From Hyphomonadaceae bacterium (GTDB lineage: Bacteria > Pseudomonadota > Alphaproteobacteria > Caulobacterales > Maricaulaceae), in assembly GCA_013001295.1 (NCBI GenBank), contig JABDMW010000039.1:1-64000 (forward strand): DNA of 64,000 nt, read 5' to 3'. Under the pieces are notes generated by a model. That model saw only the letters and a program-made list of their open reading frames with translations. It was not told the DNA's origin and did not search any database. Position numbers and translations under genes: made by a program. Each line of letters starts with the position of its first letter. The stretch's first letter is position 1. Positions 8,828 to 17,229 of this stretch are shown piece by piece.

Positions 8828-9652
8828 GTGGTGAAATTTTCATCCGGTTTAAAAGCTGTGATTTCAACTGTCGCGATTTGCACGGTAATTGCCCCCGTCA
8901 GTATGGCGCAGGACGCCACCAACAACGAAGCTATGTATAGCGAACTGCTCCAGGCCATTGCTGATCAAAAGATATCGATCGCACAAAAACAAGTCTTCAT
9001 AGCCCGGCAGGAGGCTGAGCTGGCGTCGCTTGAAGAACAACTGGCTGGTCTTGAGGACGTCAAAGCGGCAGTTCCGCCGATGGTCGAAAAAATGACTGCT
9101 GCGATTGGCGACGAAATTTCGGCCGATTTTCCATTTCAACTCGAAGAGCGCATGGCACGGTTGGGTCAATTGCAGGATATGGTCGGAAACCCGGAAGCAA
9201 AGCTCGTCGAAAAGCTTCGTAAGGCACTTTCCGTTTACAAGATTGAAGTCAACTACGGGCAAAGTTTGGAATCGTATCAAGGCAATCATCCGATCACGCC
9301 AACAATCCGCCAAGGTAACGATCGTTATAAAAAAGATGTGAACGATGAATTCGAGGGAGATCTGGAACTCGACAAAAACGGGTTGCCGATTGAAGTTTTC
9401 GATGGGAATTATTTGCGCTACGGAAGAACGGCATTCGTCTATCTAAATGAAGACGGGTCAGACCCACTTCGTTATGATTTGGATTACGAGCCGACGGCCG
9501 AAGAATTAGAAAAATGTCAAGGTAACCGGGAGCGCTGTAAGTGGCGCAAAATTCCAAACAGTAAAGCTGTTGAGATCAGACGCGCTATTCGCGTGTCGCG
9601 CGGCGAAATCGCGCCGACGGTCGTTGCTGCACCTGTATCACCTACGCCTTAG
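8828..9652 (+). CDS. DUF3450 protein, TonB-system accessory, copy 1
   Basis: About 274 residues from GTG 8828, chosen because GGGAG (8816-8820) lies 7 bases upstream; GTG 8831 is equally possible. A signal peptide ends near SMAQDA, so the product is periplasmic. A long coiled coil follows (about residues 30-80, rich in Gln, Glu and Ala), then the conserved DUF3450 core with YKIEVNYGQSLESYQG and YLRYGRTAFVYL. DUF3450 proteins are known next to TtpC-type TonB systems, presumably assisting the complex. Compared with copy 2 this one carries an extra charged stretch before YLRYGR and a later segment with two Cys (EKCQGNRERCKW). First gene of the TonB operon. The specific role is unknown. Confidence 0.85.
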   Translation: MVKFSSGLKAVISTVAICTVIAPVSMAQDATNNEAMYSELLQAIADQKISIAQKQVFIARQEAELASLEEQLAGLEDVKAAVPPMVEKMTAAIGDEISADFPFQLEERMARLGQLQDMVGNPEAKLVEKLRKALSVYKIEVNYGQSLESYQGNHPITPTIRQGNDRYKKDVNDEFEGDLELDKNGLPIEVFDGNYLRYGRTAFVYLNEDGSDPLRYDLDYEPTAEELEKCQGNRERCKWRKIPNSKAVEIRRAIRVSRGEIAPTVVAAPVSPTP

Positions 9653-9666
9653 CGGGCGGGAATAAC

Positions 9667-9699
9667 GAGCCATTCTGGCTCAATGCGGAATTCATCCGC
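9667..9699 (+). repeat. Two tandem hairpins between the DUF3450 genes
   Basis: GAGCCA-ttc-TGGCTC (9667-9681) and GCGGA-attca-TCCGC (9685-9699) are perfect stems in the intergenic spacer. Neither has a T-run, so they look like mRNA-processing or stability elements that could set relative expression of the two genes. Confidence 0.5.
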
Positions 9700-9760
9700 T
9701 GAATATGCGTCACAGATGGTCTGTGGGGCTCAATTATTGAAACTAGATCGGAAGGAAAAC

Positions 9761-10522
9761 ATGTCGAATATTTCAATAGCCAAGCATCTCCTACTGGCTG
9801 GCGCGGCAGTATTGGCGTTATCAGCGCCTGCTCACGCTCAGTTGGAGGAAGCTCTGAGAACGGCGAAGAGCTCAACAGCTGCAAGTGCCGCGTCACAAGC
9901 TCGAGTAGAGCAAAATGACGATGAAGCTGAAAGCGCAATCCGTGAATACCGGGCCGTATTACAGCAAATCGATAACATTCAGTTGTTCGTGGATAAGCAG
10001 GATATTTACCTGAATTCGCAAGCTAAAGAAATTGCGTCCCTCAATAATCAGCTGGGGAATGTAGAGAACATCAAGCGCGGTATGGTGCCTATGATGTTGC
10101 GCATGACGGCGGAGATTGAAGACTCAGTTGAAAGCGATATGCCATTTCTCATGAATGAGCGGCGCGCACGGATTCAGCGTCTGAAAGACGTTTTGTCGAA
10201 CCCCGAGGTTTCGCCGGCTGAGCAATATCGTCAAGTTCTCAACACATACAAGATCGAAGTCTCTTATGGTCAGGGGCTTGATAGTTACGAGGGTGCTCAT
10301 CCGACAAAAGAAGGTATGAAGGTTGACTATCTTCGCTACGGTCGTTTGGCTCTCGTTTACATGACGAAAGATGAAAAAGACATTGGTTATTACGATCTTG
10401 GATCGAAGTCTTGGAAGCCGGTTCCTGGGAACCAGGCGCTGTCGGTTCGCCAAGCCATCCGGGTTGCGAATGAAGAGGCTGCGCCAGAAGTGGTGATGGC
10501 TCCAATGACCGGTGCGAAATAG
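9761..10522 (+). CDS. DUF3450 protein, TonB-system accessory, copy 2
   Basis: 253 residues from ATG 9761 with AAGGA 5-9 bases upstream; a longer reading to 9683 lacks a ribosome-binding site and would bury the signal peptide. The signal peptide ends at AHA before QLEEA. A coiled coil (about 40-105) precedes the DUF3450 core with YKIEVSYGQGLDSYEG and YLRYGRLALVYM, clearly paralogous to the gene just upstream. Probably periplasmic, interacting with the TtpC periplasmic part. It lies 14 bases before ttpC. Confidence 0.88.
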   Translation: MSNISIAKHLLLAGAAVLALSAPAHAQLEEALRTAKSSTAASAASQARVEQNDDEAESAIREYRAVLQQIDNIQLFVDKQDIYLNSQAKEIASLNNQLGNVENIKRGMVPMMLRMTAEIEDSVESDMPFLMNERRARIQRLKDVLSNPEVSPAEQYRQVLNTYKIEVSYGQGLDSYEGAHPTKEGMKVDYLRYGRLALVYMTKDEKDIGYYDLGSKSWKPVPGNQALSVRQAIRVANEEAAPEVVMAPMTGAK

Positions 10523-10536
10523 GGTAGGGAAATAAA

Positions 10537-11919
10537 ATGAGTAATATTATGAAAAACTTCACAAAAACTATGGCCTTTGCGCTTGGTGCGACAATGATGT
10601 TCGCAGCACCTGCTCAGGGTCAGATCAATTCGGTCAACGATCTTTTGCAAAAAGTGCGTCAGGACGCATCAAAGCAAGCGGCTGAAAATGCTGCGAGAGA
10701 GGCCGAGTTTAAATCTCGCCGTGACCAGCAAGCCTCAAAGCTTGCGCAAGCCCGCGCTGAACTCGCGTCTCTTGAGGCGCAGGCACGACGCGTTCAAAGC
10801 ACATTTGATGCCAACCAAAATCAGGTTACTGGCCTCAAAGCTCAGCTTAAGTCAGAGCAGGGTGAGTTTGGCGAAGTATTTGGTTTGGCTCGATCGAAAG
10901 CGGGTGAATTTAAATCAACGCTCGAAAGTTCAATGATCAATGCGCAATATCCACAGCGAACAGTCGTTCTTGGACGTATCGCTGAATCAGAAGCGCTTCC
11001 AAGCACGGACGAGTTGAACGCGATTTGGAGGTCTATGCTTTCAGAAATCAAAGGCCAGCGCGAAGTTGCTCAATTTGAAGCACCCGTCGCAAACCGCAAT
11101 GACGGAGCTGCACAGTCTGTTACGCGTGTTGGACCATTCGCGGTTTTCACAAGTGATGGCGCCGATTATCTCGAGTATAAGAACCCAACCACAGATCGTG
11201 ATATCGCACTGACGTATCTCGGTAAGCAGCCGAAAGGCCCGGTAGCTAAGGCAGCGAAAGCTGTGACAAACGCGGGTCCTGGTGATCTGGTGTTCGGTCC
11301 TGTAGATCCAACACGTGGTAATCTACTAAAAGCATTGGAGCGTGTTCCTGATGTAAAAGAGCGTGTGGCTCAAGGTGGTCCGATTGGTTTGATCATTCTA
11401 GCCGTGCTCGCACTGGGCAGTATCATTGGTGTTCTCCGGATATTGCAGTTGATGGCGACTTCAGCGGCTGTGAAAGCACAGAAGAAGAAAGCGCAACCAT
11501 CGAAATCCAACCCATTGGGTCGTATTATGATGGCGTATGACGGTGTCAAAGATAGAGACGAAGAGATTATTGAGCTGAAGCTTGATGAAGCAATCTTGAG
11601 GGAATCTCCGAAACTTGAGCGTTGGCTCAACTTCCTGAAGCTTGGCGCAGCCATTGCACCGCTTCTCGGTCTTTTGGGTACGGTTACCGGTATGATCAAA
11701 ACCTTCCAGGCGATGATGATCTATGGTGCTGGTGATCCACAATTGATGGCCGGCGGTATCTCAGAAGCGCTTGTAACAACGATGTTGGGTCTGATCGCGG
11801 CTATCCCGCTCCTGATCCTCCACAGCTTTTGCGCCTCTTTGGCTCGCGGTGTTCAAGGTACGCTCGAAGAGCAGTCTGCCGGGATCGTTGCGCGGCACGT
11901 TGAAAGCCGTCGCGGCTAA
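10537..11919 (+). CDS. ttpC: TtpC-like MotA/TolQ/ExbB proton-channel protein with periplasmic coiled coil
   Basis: 460 residues. Domains in order: a signal peptide (1-28, ending APAQGQ), a Gln/Ala-rich coiled-coil periplasmic region (about 35-120), a periplasmic linker, a transmembrane helix (about 278-304, GGPIGLIILAVLALGS), and a C-terminal MotA/TolQ/ExbB domain with APLLGLLGTVTGMI and GGISEALVTTMLGLIAAIP. This is the layout of TtpC, the extra component of Vibrio TonB2 systems. It is expected to work with ExbB, ExbD and TonB to pass proton-motive force to outer-membrane receptors. Start ATG 10537 has GGGA upstream; ATG 10549 would also keep the signal peptide. Confidence 0.88.
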   Translation: MSNIMKNFTKTMAFALGATMMFAAPAQGQINSVNDLLQKVRQDASKQAAENAAREAEFKSRRDQQASKLAQARAELASLEAQARRVQSTFDANQNQVTGLKAQLKSEQGEFGEVFGLARSKAGEFKSTLESSMINAQYPQRTVVLGRIAESEALPSTDELNAIWRSMLSEIKGQREVAQFEAPVANRNDGAAQSVTRVGPFAVFTSDGADYLEYKNPTTDRDIALTYLGKQPKGPVAKAAKAVTNAGPGDLVFGPVDPTRGNLLKALERVPDVKERVAQGGPIGLIILAVLALGSIIGVLRILQLMATSAAVKAQKKKAQPSKSNPLGRIMMAYDGVKDRDEEIIELKLDEAILRESPKLERWLNFLKLGAAIAPLLGLLGTVTGMIKTFQAMMIYGAGDPQLMAGGISEALVTTMLGLIAAIPLLILHSFCASLARGVQGTLEEQSAGIVARHVESRRG

Positions 11920-11926
11920 TTTGATT

Positions 11927-11980
11927 GGCCCGGCCATTGGTCGGGCCCATTCACTGGGGATTACACCGGCGTCGTCCGGT
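11927..11980 (+). repeat. Two tandem hairpins between ttpC and exbB
   Basis: GGCCCGGCC (11927-11935) pairs with GGTCGGGCC (11939-11947) around an ATT loop, a 9-bp stem with one G-T pair; then ACCGG (11965-11969) pairs with CCGGT (11976-11980). No T-run follows. The paired hairpin arrangement repeats that between the DUF3450 genes. Confidence 0.55.
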
Positions 11981-12012
11981 TAAGTTGAGCACAAACAAAG
12001 GAAGCGACTATT

Positions 12013-12549
12013 ATGCCAGATTGGTTAAACCCGCGAATAGCATATGAAGGCTTGCAGGAATTCTTCGGAACCGGCGGTAGTGTGTTGATCGTGATTTTTA
12101 TAGCGACCTTCGCGATGTGGACATTTATAATGGAGCGGTACTCCTATTATGGATTTGCCCACAAGCCGTTGATTAAGCGATTGAAGAACGAATGGGTATC
12201 CCGTGAGGACCATAGATCTTGGCGTTCGCGCGCCATACGCGATGATTTGATTTCTCAGGTCAAGTTTAGAACCGATCAAAATGTCGGGATGATCAAAACA
12301 TTGGTCGCGATAGCACCATTGCTCGGGCTACTTGGGACAGTGACCGGTATGATCGAAGTTTTCGATGTTATGGCGCTTTCAGGATCTTCGAACGCCAGGC
12401 TGATGGCGGGGGGCGTTTTTAAAGCGACAATCCCGACAATGGCCGGCATGGTCTCTGCCCTATCCGGCTTGTTCTTCTCAAGTCAGTTGGATCGTCGAAG
12501 TAAACGCGAAACGGCAAAATTTGCTGACTCGCTAGAAGTTGGAGAATAA
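12013..12549 (+). CDS. exbB: ExbB-type biopolymer transport protein
   Basis: 178 residues, the short form found in TonB2-type systems. The first transmembrane helix is at about 20-40 (SVLIVIFIATFAMWTFIMERY) and the MotA/TolQ/ExbB core follows, with LVAIAPLLGLLGTVTGMIEV and a GGVFKATIPTMAGMVSALSG helix. It forms the pentameric inner-membrane channel core around an ExbD dimer. ATG 12013 has GGAAG 8 bases upstream. The next gene starts 2 bases after its stop. Confidence 0.93.
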   Translation: MPDWLNPRIAYEGLQEFFGTGGSVLIVIFIATFAMWTFIMERYSYYGFAHKPLIKRLKNEWVSREDHRSWRSRAIRDDLISQVKFRTDQNVGMIKTLVAIAPLLGLLGTVTGMIEVFDVMALSGSSNARLMAGGVFKATIPTMAGMVSALSGLFFSSQLDRRSKRETAKFADSLEVGE

Positions 12550-12551
12550 GA

Positions 12552-12959
12552 ATGCGGAGACGTATGCACAAAGGAGGCGACGAGGCTGAAGTCAACATGA
12601 CACCGATGCTCGACATCGTCTTTATCATGCTTATCTTCTTTATCGTGACAGCGACGTTCTTGTCTGAACAAGGGATCGACTTGACACAACCCCCACCGCC
12701 TCCGCCGGATGACACACCGACCAAATCCCGGCCGGCAATTACGGTATTCGTTGATGCCAAAGATCAATGTGCGGTTGATGGGCGTGGTACAGAATGTGAT
12801 CGTGTGGCTTTGGCTGTCGAGCGTATTTTGGCTGATAAACCAGGTGCGAATATTATTCTCCGTGTTCACGAATTGGCGTCGCACGGTAATCTGGTCTACC
12901 TCAAGGACAGCTTTGATGTCCGTGAGCTACAGACAAAAGTCGAAATCATATACGGGTAA
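12552..12959 (+). CDS. exbD: ExbD-type transport protein, copy 1
   Basis: 135 residues. The N-terminal cytoplasmic tail is followed by the signature NMTPMLDIVFIMLIFFIVTA; the Asp in MLDIVF is the protonatable residue equivalent to ExbD Asp25. A proline stretch (PPPPPP) leads to the periplasmic domain, which has two Cys (QCAVDGRGTEC). GGAG at 12541 is the ribosome-binding site and lies inside the end of exbB, so the two are translationally linked. Confidence 0.95.
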   Translation: MRRRMHKGGDEAEVNMTPMLDIVFIMLIFFIVTATFLSEQGIDLTQPPPPPPDDTPTKSRPAITVFVDAKDQCAVDGRGTECDRVALAVERILADKPGANIILRVHELASHGNLVYLKDSFDVRELQTKVEIIYG

Positions 12960-13020
12960 TCTGACTGGGATTCTGCAGTTGAGATTTGCATAATAAAAGT
13001 TTTTGTGATAAGGTAACAAA

Positions 13021-13416
13021 ATGGCGAGACGTAGTCGAATAGAAATGGATGCTGAAGATACTGAGTTGAACATGACGCCGATGCTCGATGTTGTGTTTAT
13101 CCTATTGATCTTCTTTATCGTGACTTCGGTATTTGTGAAAAGCCCGGGGTTGGAAGTGACCAGACCCGAAGCGATTACAGCCCAGGAGGCCAGTCCGACG
13201 ATCCTGATAGCTGTATCAAATGAAGACGAGGTTTGGATCGATAAATTGCCATATGCAGTGAACGAAATTCGTCCGATTGTGCTGGCTTTGCGGGATGAAA
13301 ATCCGAAAGCGACAGCGATCATTCAGGGCGACAGAAACGCGAAGGCCGGAACAGTGATGCAAGTGCAGGAACTGCTTCAAGACCTTGGCGTCATTACACG
13401 TGTATCTACGGATTAG
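13021..13416 (+). CDS. exbD: ExbD-type transport protein, copy 2
   Basis: 131 residues with the same signature, ELNMTPMLDVVFILLIFFIV, and an intact proton-carrying Asp. The periplasmic part (about 42-131) lacks the Cys pair of copy 1. Since ExbD acts as a dimer in the ExbB pore, two adjacent genes suggest a heterodimer; tandem exbD genes are common in TonB2-type clusters. AAGG lies about 7 bases before ATG 13021. tonB starts 9 bases after its stop. Confidence 0.95.
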   Translation: MARRSRIEMDAEDTELNMTPMLDVVFILLIFFIVTSVFVKSPGLEVTRPEAITAQEASPTILIAVSNEDEVWIDKLPYAVNEIRPIVLALRDENPKATAIIQGDRNAKAGTVMQVQELLQDLGVITRVSTD

Positions 13417-13425
13417 GAGCAGGTT

Positions 13426-14064
13426 ATGAATTCTTTAGTTCGTTTTTTTGGTGGTACAGGACTTGCGTTCCTGGTGACCACCGGGTTGTTTATTTTGATG
13501 ATGGTTTTGATCAAGGGTGACTTTAAGCCGGAAGAAAAACCAGAGCAGGTTAGCTTCGAAATCAATCCTAAAGTCGAAGACATCAAAGTTGTAGCGCGTG
13601 AGACGAAAATTGCGCAGGTGCGTAAAGTTGTGACACCGCCGCCGCCGCCGCAAATCGAACGTCAACAGGCGACGCAACCCACTGTGGCGATTGCATCTTT
13701 GGAAGGTGCTATTCCTGAATTTGAAACACCAAAGCTCGATAAGCAAAGCTTCAAGATTGCTGTGAGTGATCGCGACGCACAACCGCTTGTTCGGATTCCC
13801 CCGATTATGCCACCACGCTTTGCTGAAGGTGACAAGAGTGGACATTGTACAGTTCGTTTCGATGTGAGCCCTGAAGGTGCGCCTTTTAACGTGACGGCTA
13901 CATATTGCACGTCCAGCATTCTGGAGCGTGCAACGACGAAGTCAGTCTTGAAGTGGAAATTCCAGCCAAAAATCGTTGATGGTCAACCAACAGCGATGCG
14001 CGGCGTTGAAAACAAAGTGACGTTCCGTCTCATGGATGAGCGCGGAAACATATTGCCGGAATAA
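13426..14064 (+). CDS. tonB: TonB energy transducer, copy 1
   Basis: 212 residues. One N-terminal anchor (about 7-28), a short PPPPP linker (about 71-75), and a C-terminal TonB domain (about 120-205) with RIPPIMPPRFAEGDKSGHC and VLKWKFQPKIVDGQP. The domain has a Cys pair (GHC...YC) flanking the first two strands, likely a disulfide. It spans the periplasm and contacts the TonB box of receptors. The linker is short compared with enteric TonB, as expected for TonB2 types. AGGAGCAGG precedes ATG 13426. Last member of the exbB-exbD-exbD-tonB core. Confidence 0.95.
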   Translation: MNSLVRFFGGTGLAFLVTTGLFILMMVLIKGDFKPEEKPEQVSFEINPKVEDIKVVARETKIAQVRKVVTPPPPPQIERQQATQPTVAIASLEGAIPEFETPKLDKQSFKIAVSDRDAQPLVRIPPIMPPRFAEGDKSGHCTVRFDVSPEGAPFNVTATYCTSSILERATTKSVLKWKFQPKIVDGQPTAMRGVENKVTFRLMDERGNILPE

Positions 14065-14067
14065 TCG

Positions 14068-14085
14068 TATCCGTAGTCTCGGATA
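14068..14085 (+). repeat. Hairpin between tonB and the TPR gene
   Basis: TATCCG (14068-14073) pairs perfectly with CGGATA (14080-14085) around a 6-base loop, directly after the tonB stop. No T-run. A further junction hairpin of this operon. Confidence 0.45.
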
Positions 14086-14120
14086 ATTGTGATGATGAGT
14101 AAATGGAGATAGGTGTTAGA

Positions 14121-15635
14121 ATGATCAACACATTCAAGAAACCAGCGGCCAGTTTTTCAAAATGTTTGCTGACAAGTGCATTCGCAGCGTTGAGCTGCAG
14201 TGTCGTTGTTGCAATAACGCCGATGACCGCTGTGGCTCAAGAAGCTGAGGCACCGTCACGTCAATTCGGATCTAAGTCCGGGCAAGTAGTTTTGACAGCG
14301 CAAGAGCAGATGGCGTCTGACCAGTGGAGTGCGGCTCTATCGACGCTCTCGCAAGCCTTGGCTATCCCAGAGCTCAATCCATATGAGAAAAGCATCATTT
14401 ATCAGATGCAAGGGTCGAGCTATTATGAGCTTAACCAATACCCAACGGCGATCCAGTCATTTGAAAACGCGATCAGCGCTGGCGGTTTGTTGCCAAATGA
14501 ATCCTCTGCGCTGCGTTTGAATATCGCCCAGTTGCTAATTGCCAGCGATCAATTTGCCCGTGGAGCGCAAATGCTCGAAGACTGGAACCGCGCGGGTGGG
14601 CAGTTCAAACCACAACACATTGAAATGTTGTGGCAAGCCTGGTCGCAAGCCAATCAATATTCCCGTGCCCTGCCATGGGCAGAGCGTTGGTTTAATCAAG
14701 CCAATCCCAAAGAACGTAAGCATTTCGATACGTTGAACTACATGTACAACAATCTGAATATGCCGGCGAAACAGGCCGATATCGTCAAACAGATGATCAA
14801 TCGCTGGCCACAAGACAAAACCTTGTGGGATGCTTGGGCTTCAATGCTTGCCAATGGTGGCCGTGAACAGGAAGCATTCGAGGTTTCGAAAATGCTGTAC
14901 TTGGGCGGTGCTTACTCGTCAGAACAAGACCTGTCTCGTGTTGTTCAATACTACAGCTTTTATGAAATGCCGTATCAGGCGGCTCAAATCCTTGAACGTG
15001 AAATGAATGCGGGACGAATTCAGAAAACATCCGAGAAACTCGTCCAACTATCGAACCTGTTCAGGCAGGCACGCGAGTATAAACGCGCGATTCCGATCCT
15101 GGAGCAAGCTGCGGCGAGTTCCAATCAAGCGAAGCTGTATGCTGATCTTGGTGAAGCATTATACAATGAAGGCCAATGTGAAAAAGCAGAAGGCGCGTTC
15201 CGCAAAGCGATGGACCGGGGATTTGACCAGGGCAAAGCCTGGATGTTGATTGCTAACTGTCGCTATGACACCGCGTCGGCCGCACCTCGCCTTGATTGCG
15301 AGATGACGGATGCTCAAATCGAAGCGTCGCCCCGGAATAAAGGGTGGAATCACGCGATCGCTGCATTTGACAATGTGCCTGCATCTTCACGCGAACGCTC
15401 AAATGCAACGAAATGGAAATCATTTATAAAGAACGAAAAACAAGGTTTCCTGGATCGGTGTCAGTTTAAGAAAGACGTCGTGAAGGAAGGCTGTTTCCAA
15501 GACATCGCCCTTGCATATGACAATGTCTTCCTCGCCGGTGAGTTCAAGCTGGACGATGAAAAATGTGAAGCGTTCAAGGCCGAATACGATAGTCTGTACC
15601 GGATCAATCTTGGAGACACAGAGGATGATGGATAG
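14121..15635 (+). CDS. Periplasmic TPR protein of the TonB system, full length
   Basis: 504 residues from ATG 14121; ATG 14103 is in frame and possible. The signal peptide ends at AVAQEAEA, so the protein is periplasmic. Residues from about 35 onward are helical repeats of the tetratricopeptide type (for example SIIYQMQGSSYYELNQYPTA and a run of W-rich repeats). The C-terminal 120 residues hold six Cys (NCRYD, LDCEM, DRCQF, EGCFQ and others), suggesting a disulfide-stabilised tail. TPR proteins at the end of TtpC-type TonB operons are known and thought to help receptor engagement. It ends in a strong terminator, which closes the main operon. Confidence 0.88.
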   Translation: MINTFKKPAASFSKCLLTSAFAALSCSVVVAITPMTAVAQEAEAPSRQFGSKSGQVVLTAQEQMASDQWSAALSTLSQALAIPELNPYEKSIIYQMQGSSYYELNQYPTAIQSFENAISAGGLLPNESSALRLNIAQLLIASDQFARGAQMLEDWNRAGGQFKPQHIEMLWQAWSQANQYSRALPWAERWFNQANPKERKHFDTLNYMYNNLNMPAKQADIVKQMINRWPQDKTLWDAWASMLANGGREQEAFEVSKMLYLGGAYSSEQDLSRVVQYYSFYEMPYQAAQILEREMNAGRIQKTSEKLVQLSNLFRQAREYKRAIPILEQAAASSNQAKLYADLGEALYNEGQCEKAEGAFRKAMDRGFDQGKAWMLIANCRYDTASAAPRLDCEMTDAQIEASPRNKGWNHAIAAFDNVPASSRERSNATKWKSFIKNEKQGFLDRCQFKKDVVKEGCFQDIALAYDNVFLAGEFKLDDEKCEAFKAEYDSLYRINLGDTEDDG

Positions 15636-15661
15636 TCTAAGACGACCATTCTTTTAAGCTT

Positions 15662-15690
15662 AAACCCGGCCATTGAGCCGGGTTTTTCTT
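15662..15690 (+). terminator. Rho-independent terminator closing the TonB operon
   Basis: AAACCCGGC (15662-15670) pairs with GCCGGGTTT (15677-15685), a 6-base loop, then TTTCTT. It lies 26 bases after the TPR stop codon. Confidence 0.92.
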
Positions 15691-15791
15691 TGAGCGCATT
15701 TCACTATTCTCTCATAAAAAGTAATGTTATAAAGTTGCAATATATTAACCAATATGATACATAGTAACACATAGCCAATTGGGAGGAAGTT

Positions 15792-16433
15792 ATGAACAAT
15801 CTAAAACGTACAATAGCAGGCGTTCCGGCGGCGGTCGCCGTGACGGCGGGGCTTGGTCTTGTAATGGCCGGCCTCATCAAAGTCGAATACATAGCGCTAA
15901 GCGAAAAACCGGAACAGCTGAGCTTTATCATCAATGAGGAACCACCAGATATTATTGTTTTACCGAATACTGAACGACCCGAACAACGCGACGTCCAAGT
16001 GCCTCCGCCGCCGCCCGTTATCGCGACTGCGCCATCCGACCTCCCAAAGATTGATTGGGTCGAACTTGACGTGAAACCTCCGCCATTACCAACACCGGAA
16101 GTTAAGTGGAGCAAAGCGGCATTCACTGTCAGTGATCGGGACGCAATACCGATCCGTCGAATACCACCACGTATGCCGAGAATATTCGCAGAGGGCAATC
16201 ATAGTGGACATTGCAAAGTCCGCTTTGATGTGAGCCCACAAGGCTCGCCGTTTAATGTGACGATCATCTATTGCAGTGACCCAATACTAGAAACGCCGAC
16301 CATTAAATCGGTTCTGAAATGGAAATTCACACCCAAGAAAATGGGCGGGGAGGTGGTTGCCATGCACGGTGTCGAAAACAAGGTCAGTTATTATCTGTTG
16401 GACGAAAATGGCCGTCGCTTGCCGGAGCTATAA
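15792..16433 (+). CDS. TonB energy transducer, copy 2
   Basis: 213 residues. Anchor helix at about 10-30 (AAVAVTAGLGLVMAGLI), PPPPP linker (about 72-76), and a C-terminal domain (about 120-205) with IPPRMPRIFAEGNHSGHC and VLKWKFTPKKMGGE. It matches copy 1 closely through the C-terminal half, including the GHC...YC Cys pair, and is much less similar in the linker. GGGAGGAAG precedes ATG 15792. It has its own spacer of about 100 bases behind the terminator, so it is likely to have its own promoter. It could serve a different receptor set or be a duplicate in decay. Confidence 0.92.
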   Translation: MNNLKRTIAGVPAAVAVTAGLGLVMAGLIKVEYIALSEKPEQLSFIINEEPPDIIVLPNTERPEQRDVQVPPPPPVIATAPSDLPKIDWVELDVKPPPLPTPEVKWSKAAFTVSDRDAIPIRRIPPRMPRIFAEGNHSGHCKVRFDVSPQGSPFNVTIIYCSDPILETPTIKSVLKWKFTPKKMGGEVVAMHGVENKVSYYLLDENGRRLPEL

Positions 16434-16445
16434 AGGGAGGGATGT

Positions 16446-17138
16446 ATGAAGTCGATTAGAAAATTAATAATGGGATTTGTTGCGGTATTAGCCGTTGTCA
16501 GCATTCACCCGACGCAAGCTTGGGCTCAAAATTCAGCTGACGAAAAGCGCCAATTCGGGTCCGAAGCCGGTAAAATTGTACTCGAAGGGCAAAGGCTTCA
16601 GTCGGAAGACAAATATGAAGCGGCCGTCAACAAATTATCAGAAGCGTTAAGTCTGGACGGATTATCTCCTTACGAGCGTAGTATAATATACCAAATGCAG
16701 GGTTCTTGTTTTTACGAATTAAACCAGTATGCACTATCCATTGATGCATTCGAGAAAGCGCTTGTGGCGAATGGCCTGAATGATAGACAAAGCCGAGCGC
16801 TTGAGTTCAACATTGCACAATTATTGATCGCGAATGAACAATTCGAAAAAGGCGCTTTACTGATTGAAAAGTGGCACCGGGATGGAGGTGTTTTCAAAAA
16901 AGGACATCTGGAGATGCTATGGCAAGCCTGGGCGCAAGCCGGAAAATATAACCGGGCTCTCCCTTGGGCTGAGCGATGGTTTGACGGGGCAGGCACAAAA
17001 TCCCGCAAACATTTCAACACGCTCAATTTTCTTTATAACACCCTCGACATGCGACAAAAACAGATCGGGATTATCGAGCAAATGATTGAACAATGGCCAG
17101 AGGATAAAACGCTGAAAGATGCGCTAGTGTCTTTTTAA
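16446..17138 (+). CDS. Truncated paralog of the TonB-system TPR protein
   Basis: 230 residues, against 504 for the paralog at 14121. The signal peptide ends near AWAQNSA. Similarity to the paralog is strong over the whole length: RQFGSEAGKIVL against RQFGSKSGQVVL, YERSIIYQMQGSCFYELNQY, EMLWQAWAQ and RALPWAERWF. It stops right after QWPEDKTL, which aligns to RWPQDKTL about 210 residues into the longer protein. The later repeats and the Cys-rich tail are missing. AAGGGAGG lies 5 bases before ATG 16446. It may be a functional short form or the remains of a duplicated pair. Convergent with oligopeptidase B. Confidence 0.85.
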   Translation: MKSIRKLIMGFVAVLAVVSIHPTQAWAQNSADEKRQFGSEAGKIVLEGQRLQSEDKYEAAVNKLSEALSLDGLSPYERSIIYQMQGSCFYELNQYALSIDAFEKALVANGLNDRQSRALEFNIAQLLIANEQFEKGALLIEKWHRDGGVFKKGHLEMLWQAWAQAGKYNRALPWAERWFDGAGTKSRKHFNTLNFLYNTLDMRQKQIGIIEQMIEQWPEDKTLKDALVSF

Positions 17139-17151
17139 ATCAATTGTTGAT

Positions 17152-17183
17152 AAAAATTCGGGCGTCCCATCTCCTTGCCGCCC
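17152..17183 (-). terminator. Possible terminator of ptrB
   Basis: Read on the minus strand, GGGCG (17183-17179) pairs with CGCCC (17164-17160) across a 14-base loop and is followed by ATTTTTA. It lies about 45 bases beyond the ptrB stop. The loop is long, so support is moderate. Confidence 0.35.
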
Positions 17184-17229
17184 AGCTCGACCGTACTTTT
17201 AAATGTCAGGGGTGCGGTCCAAACAATCA

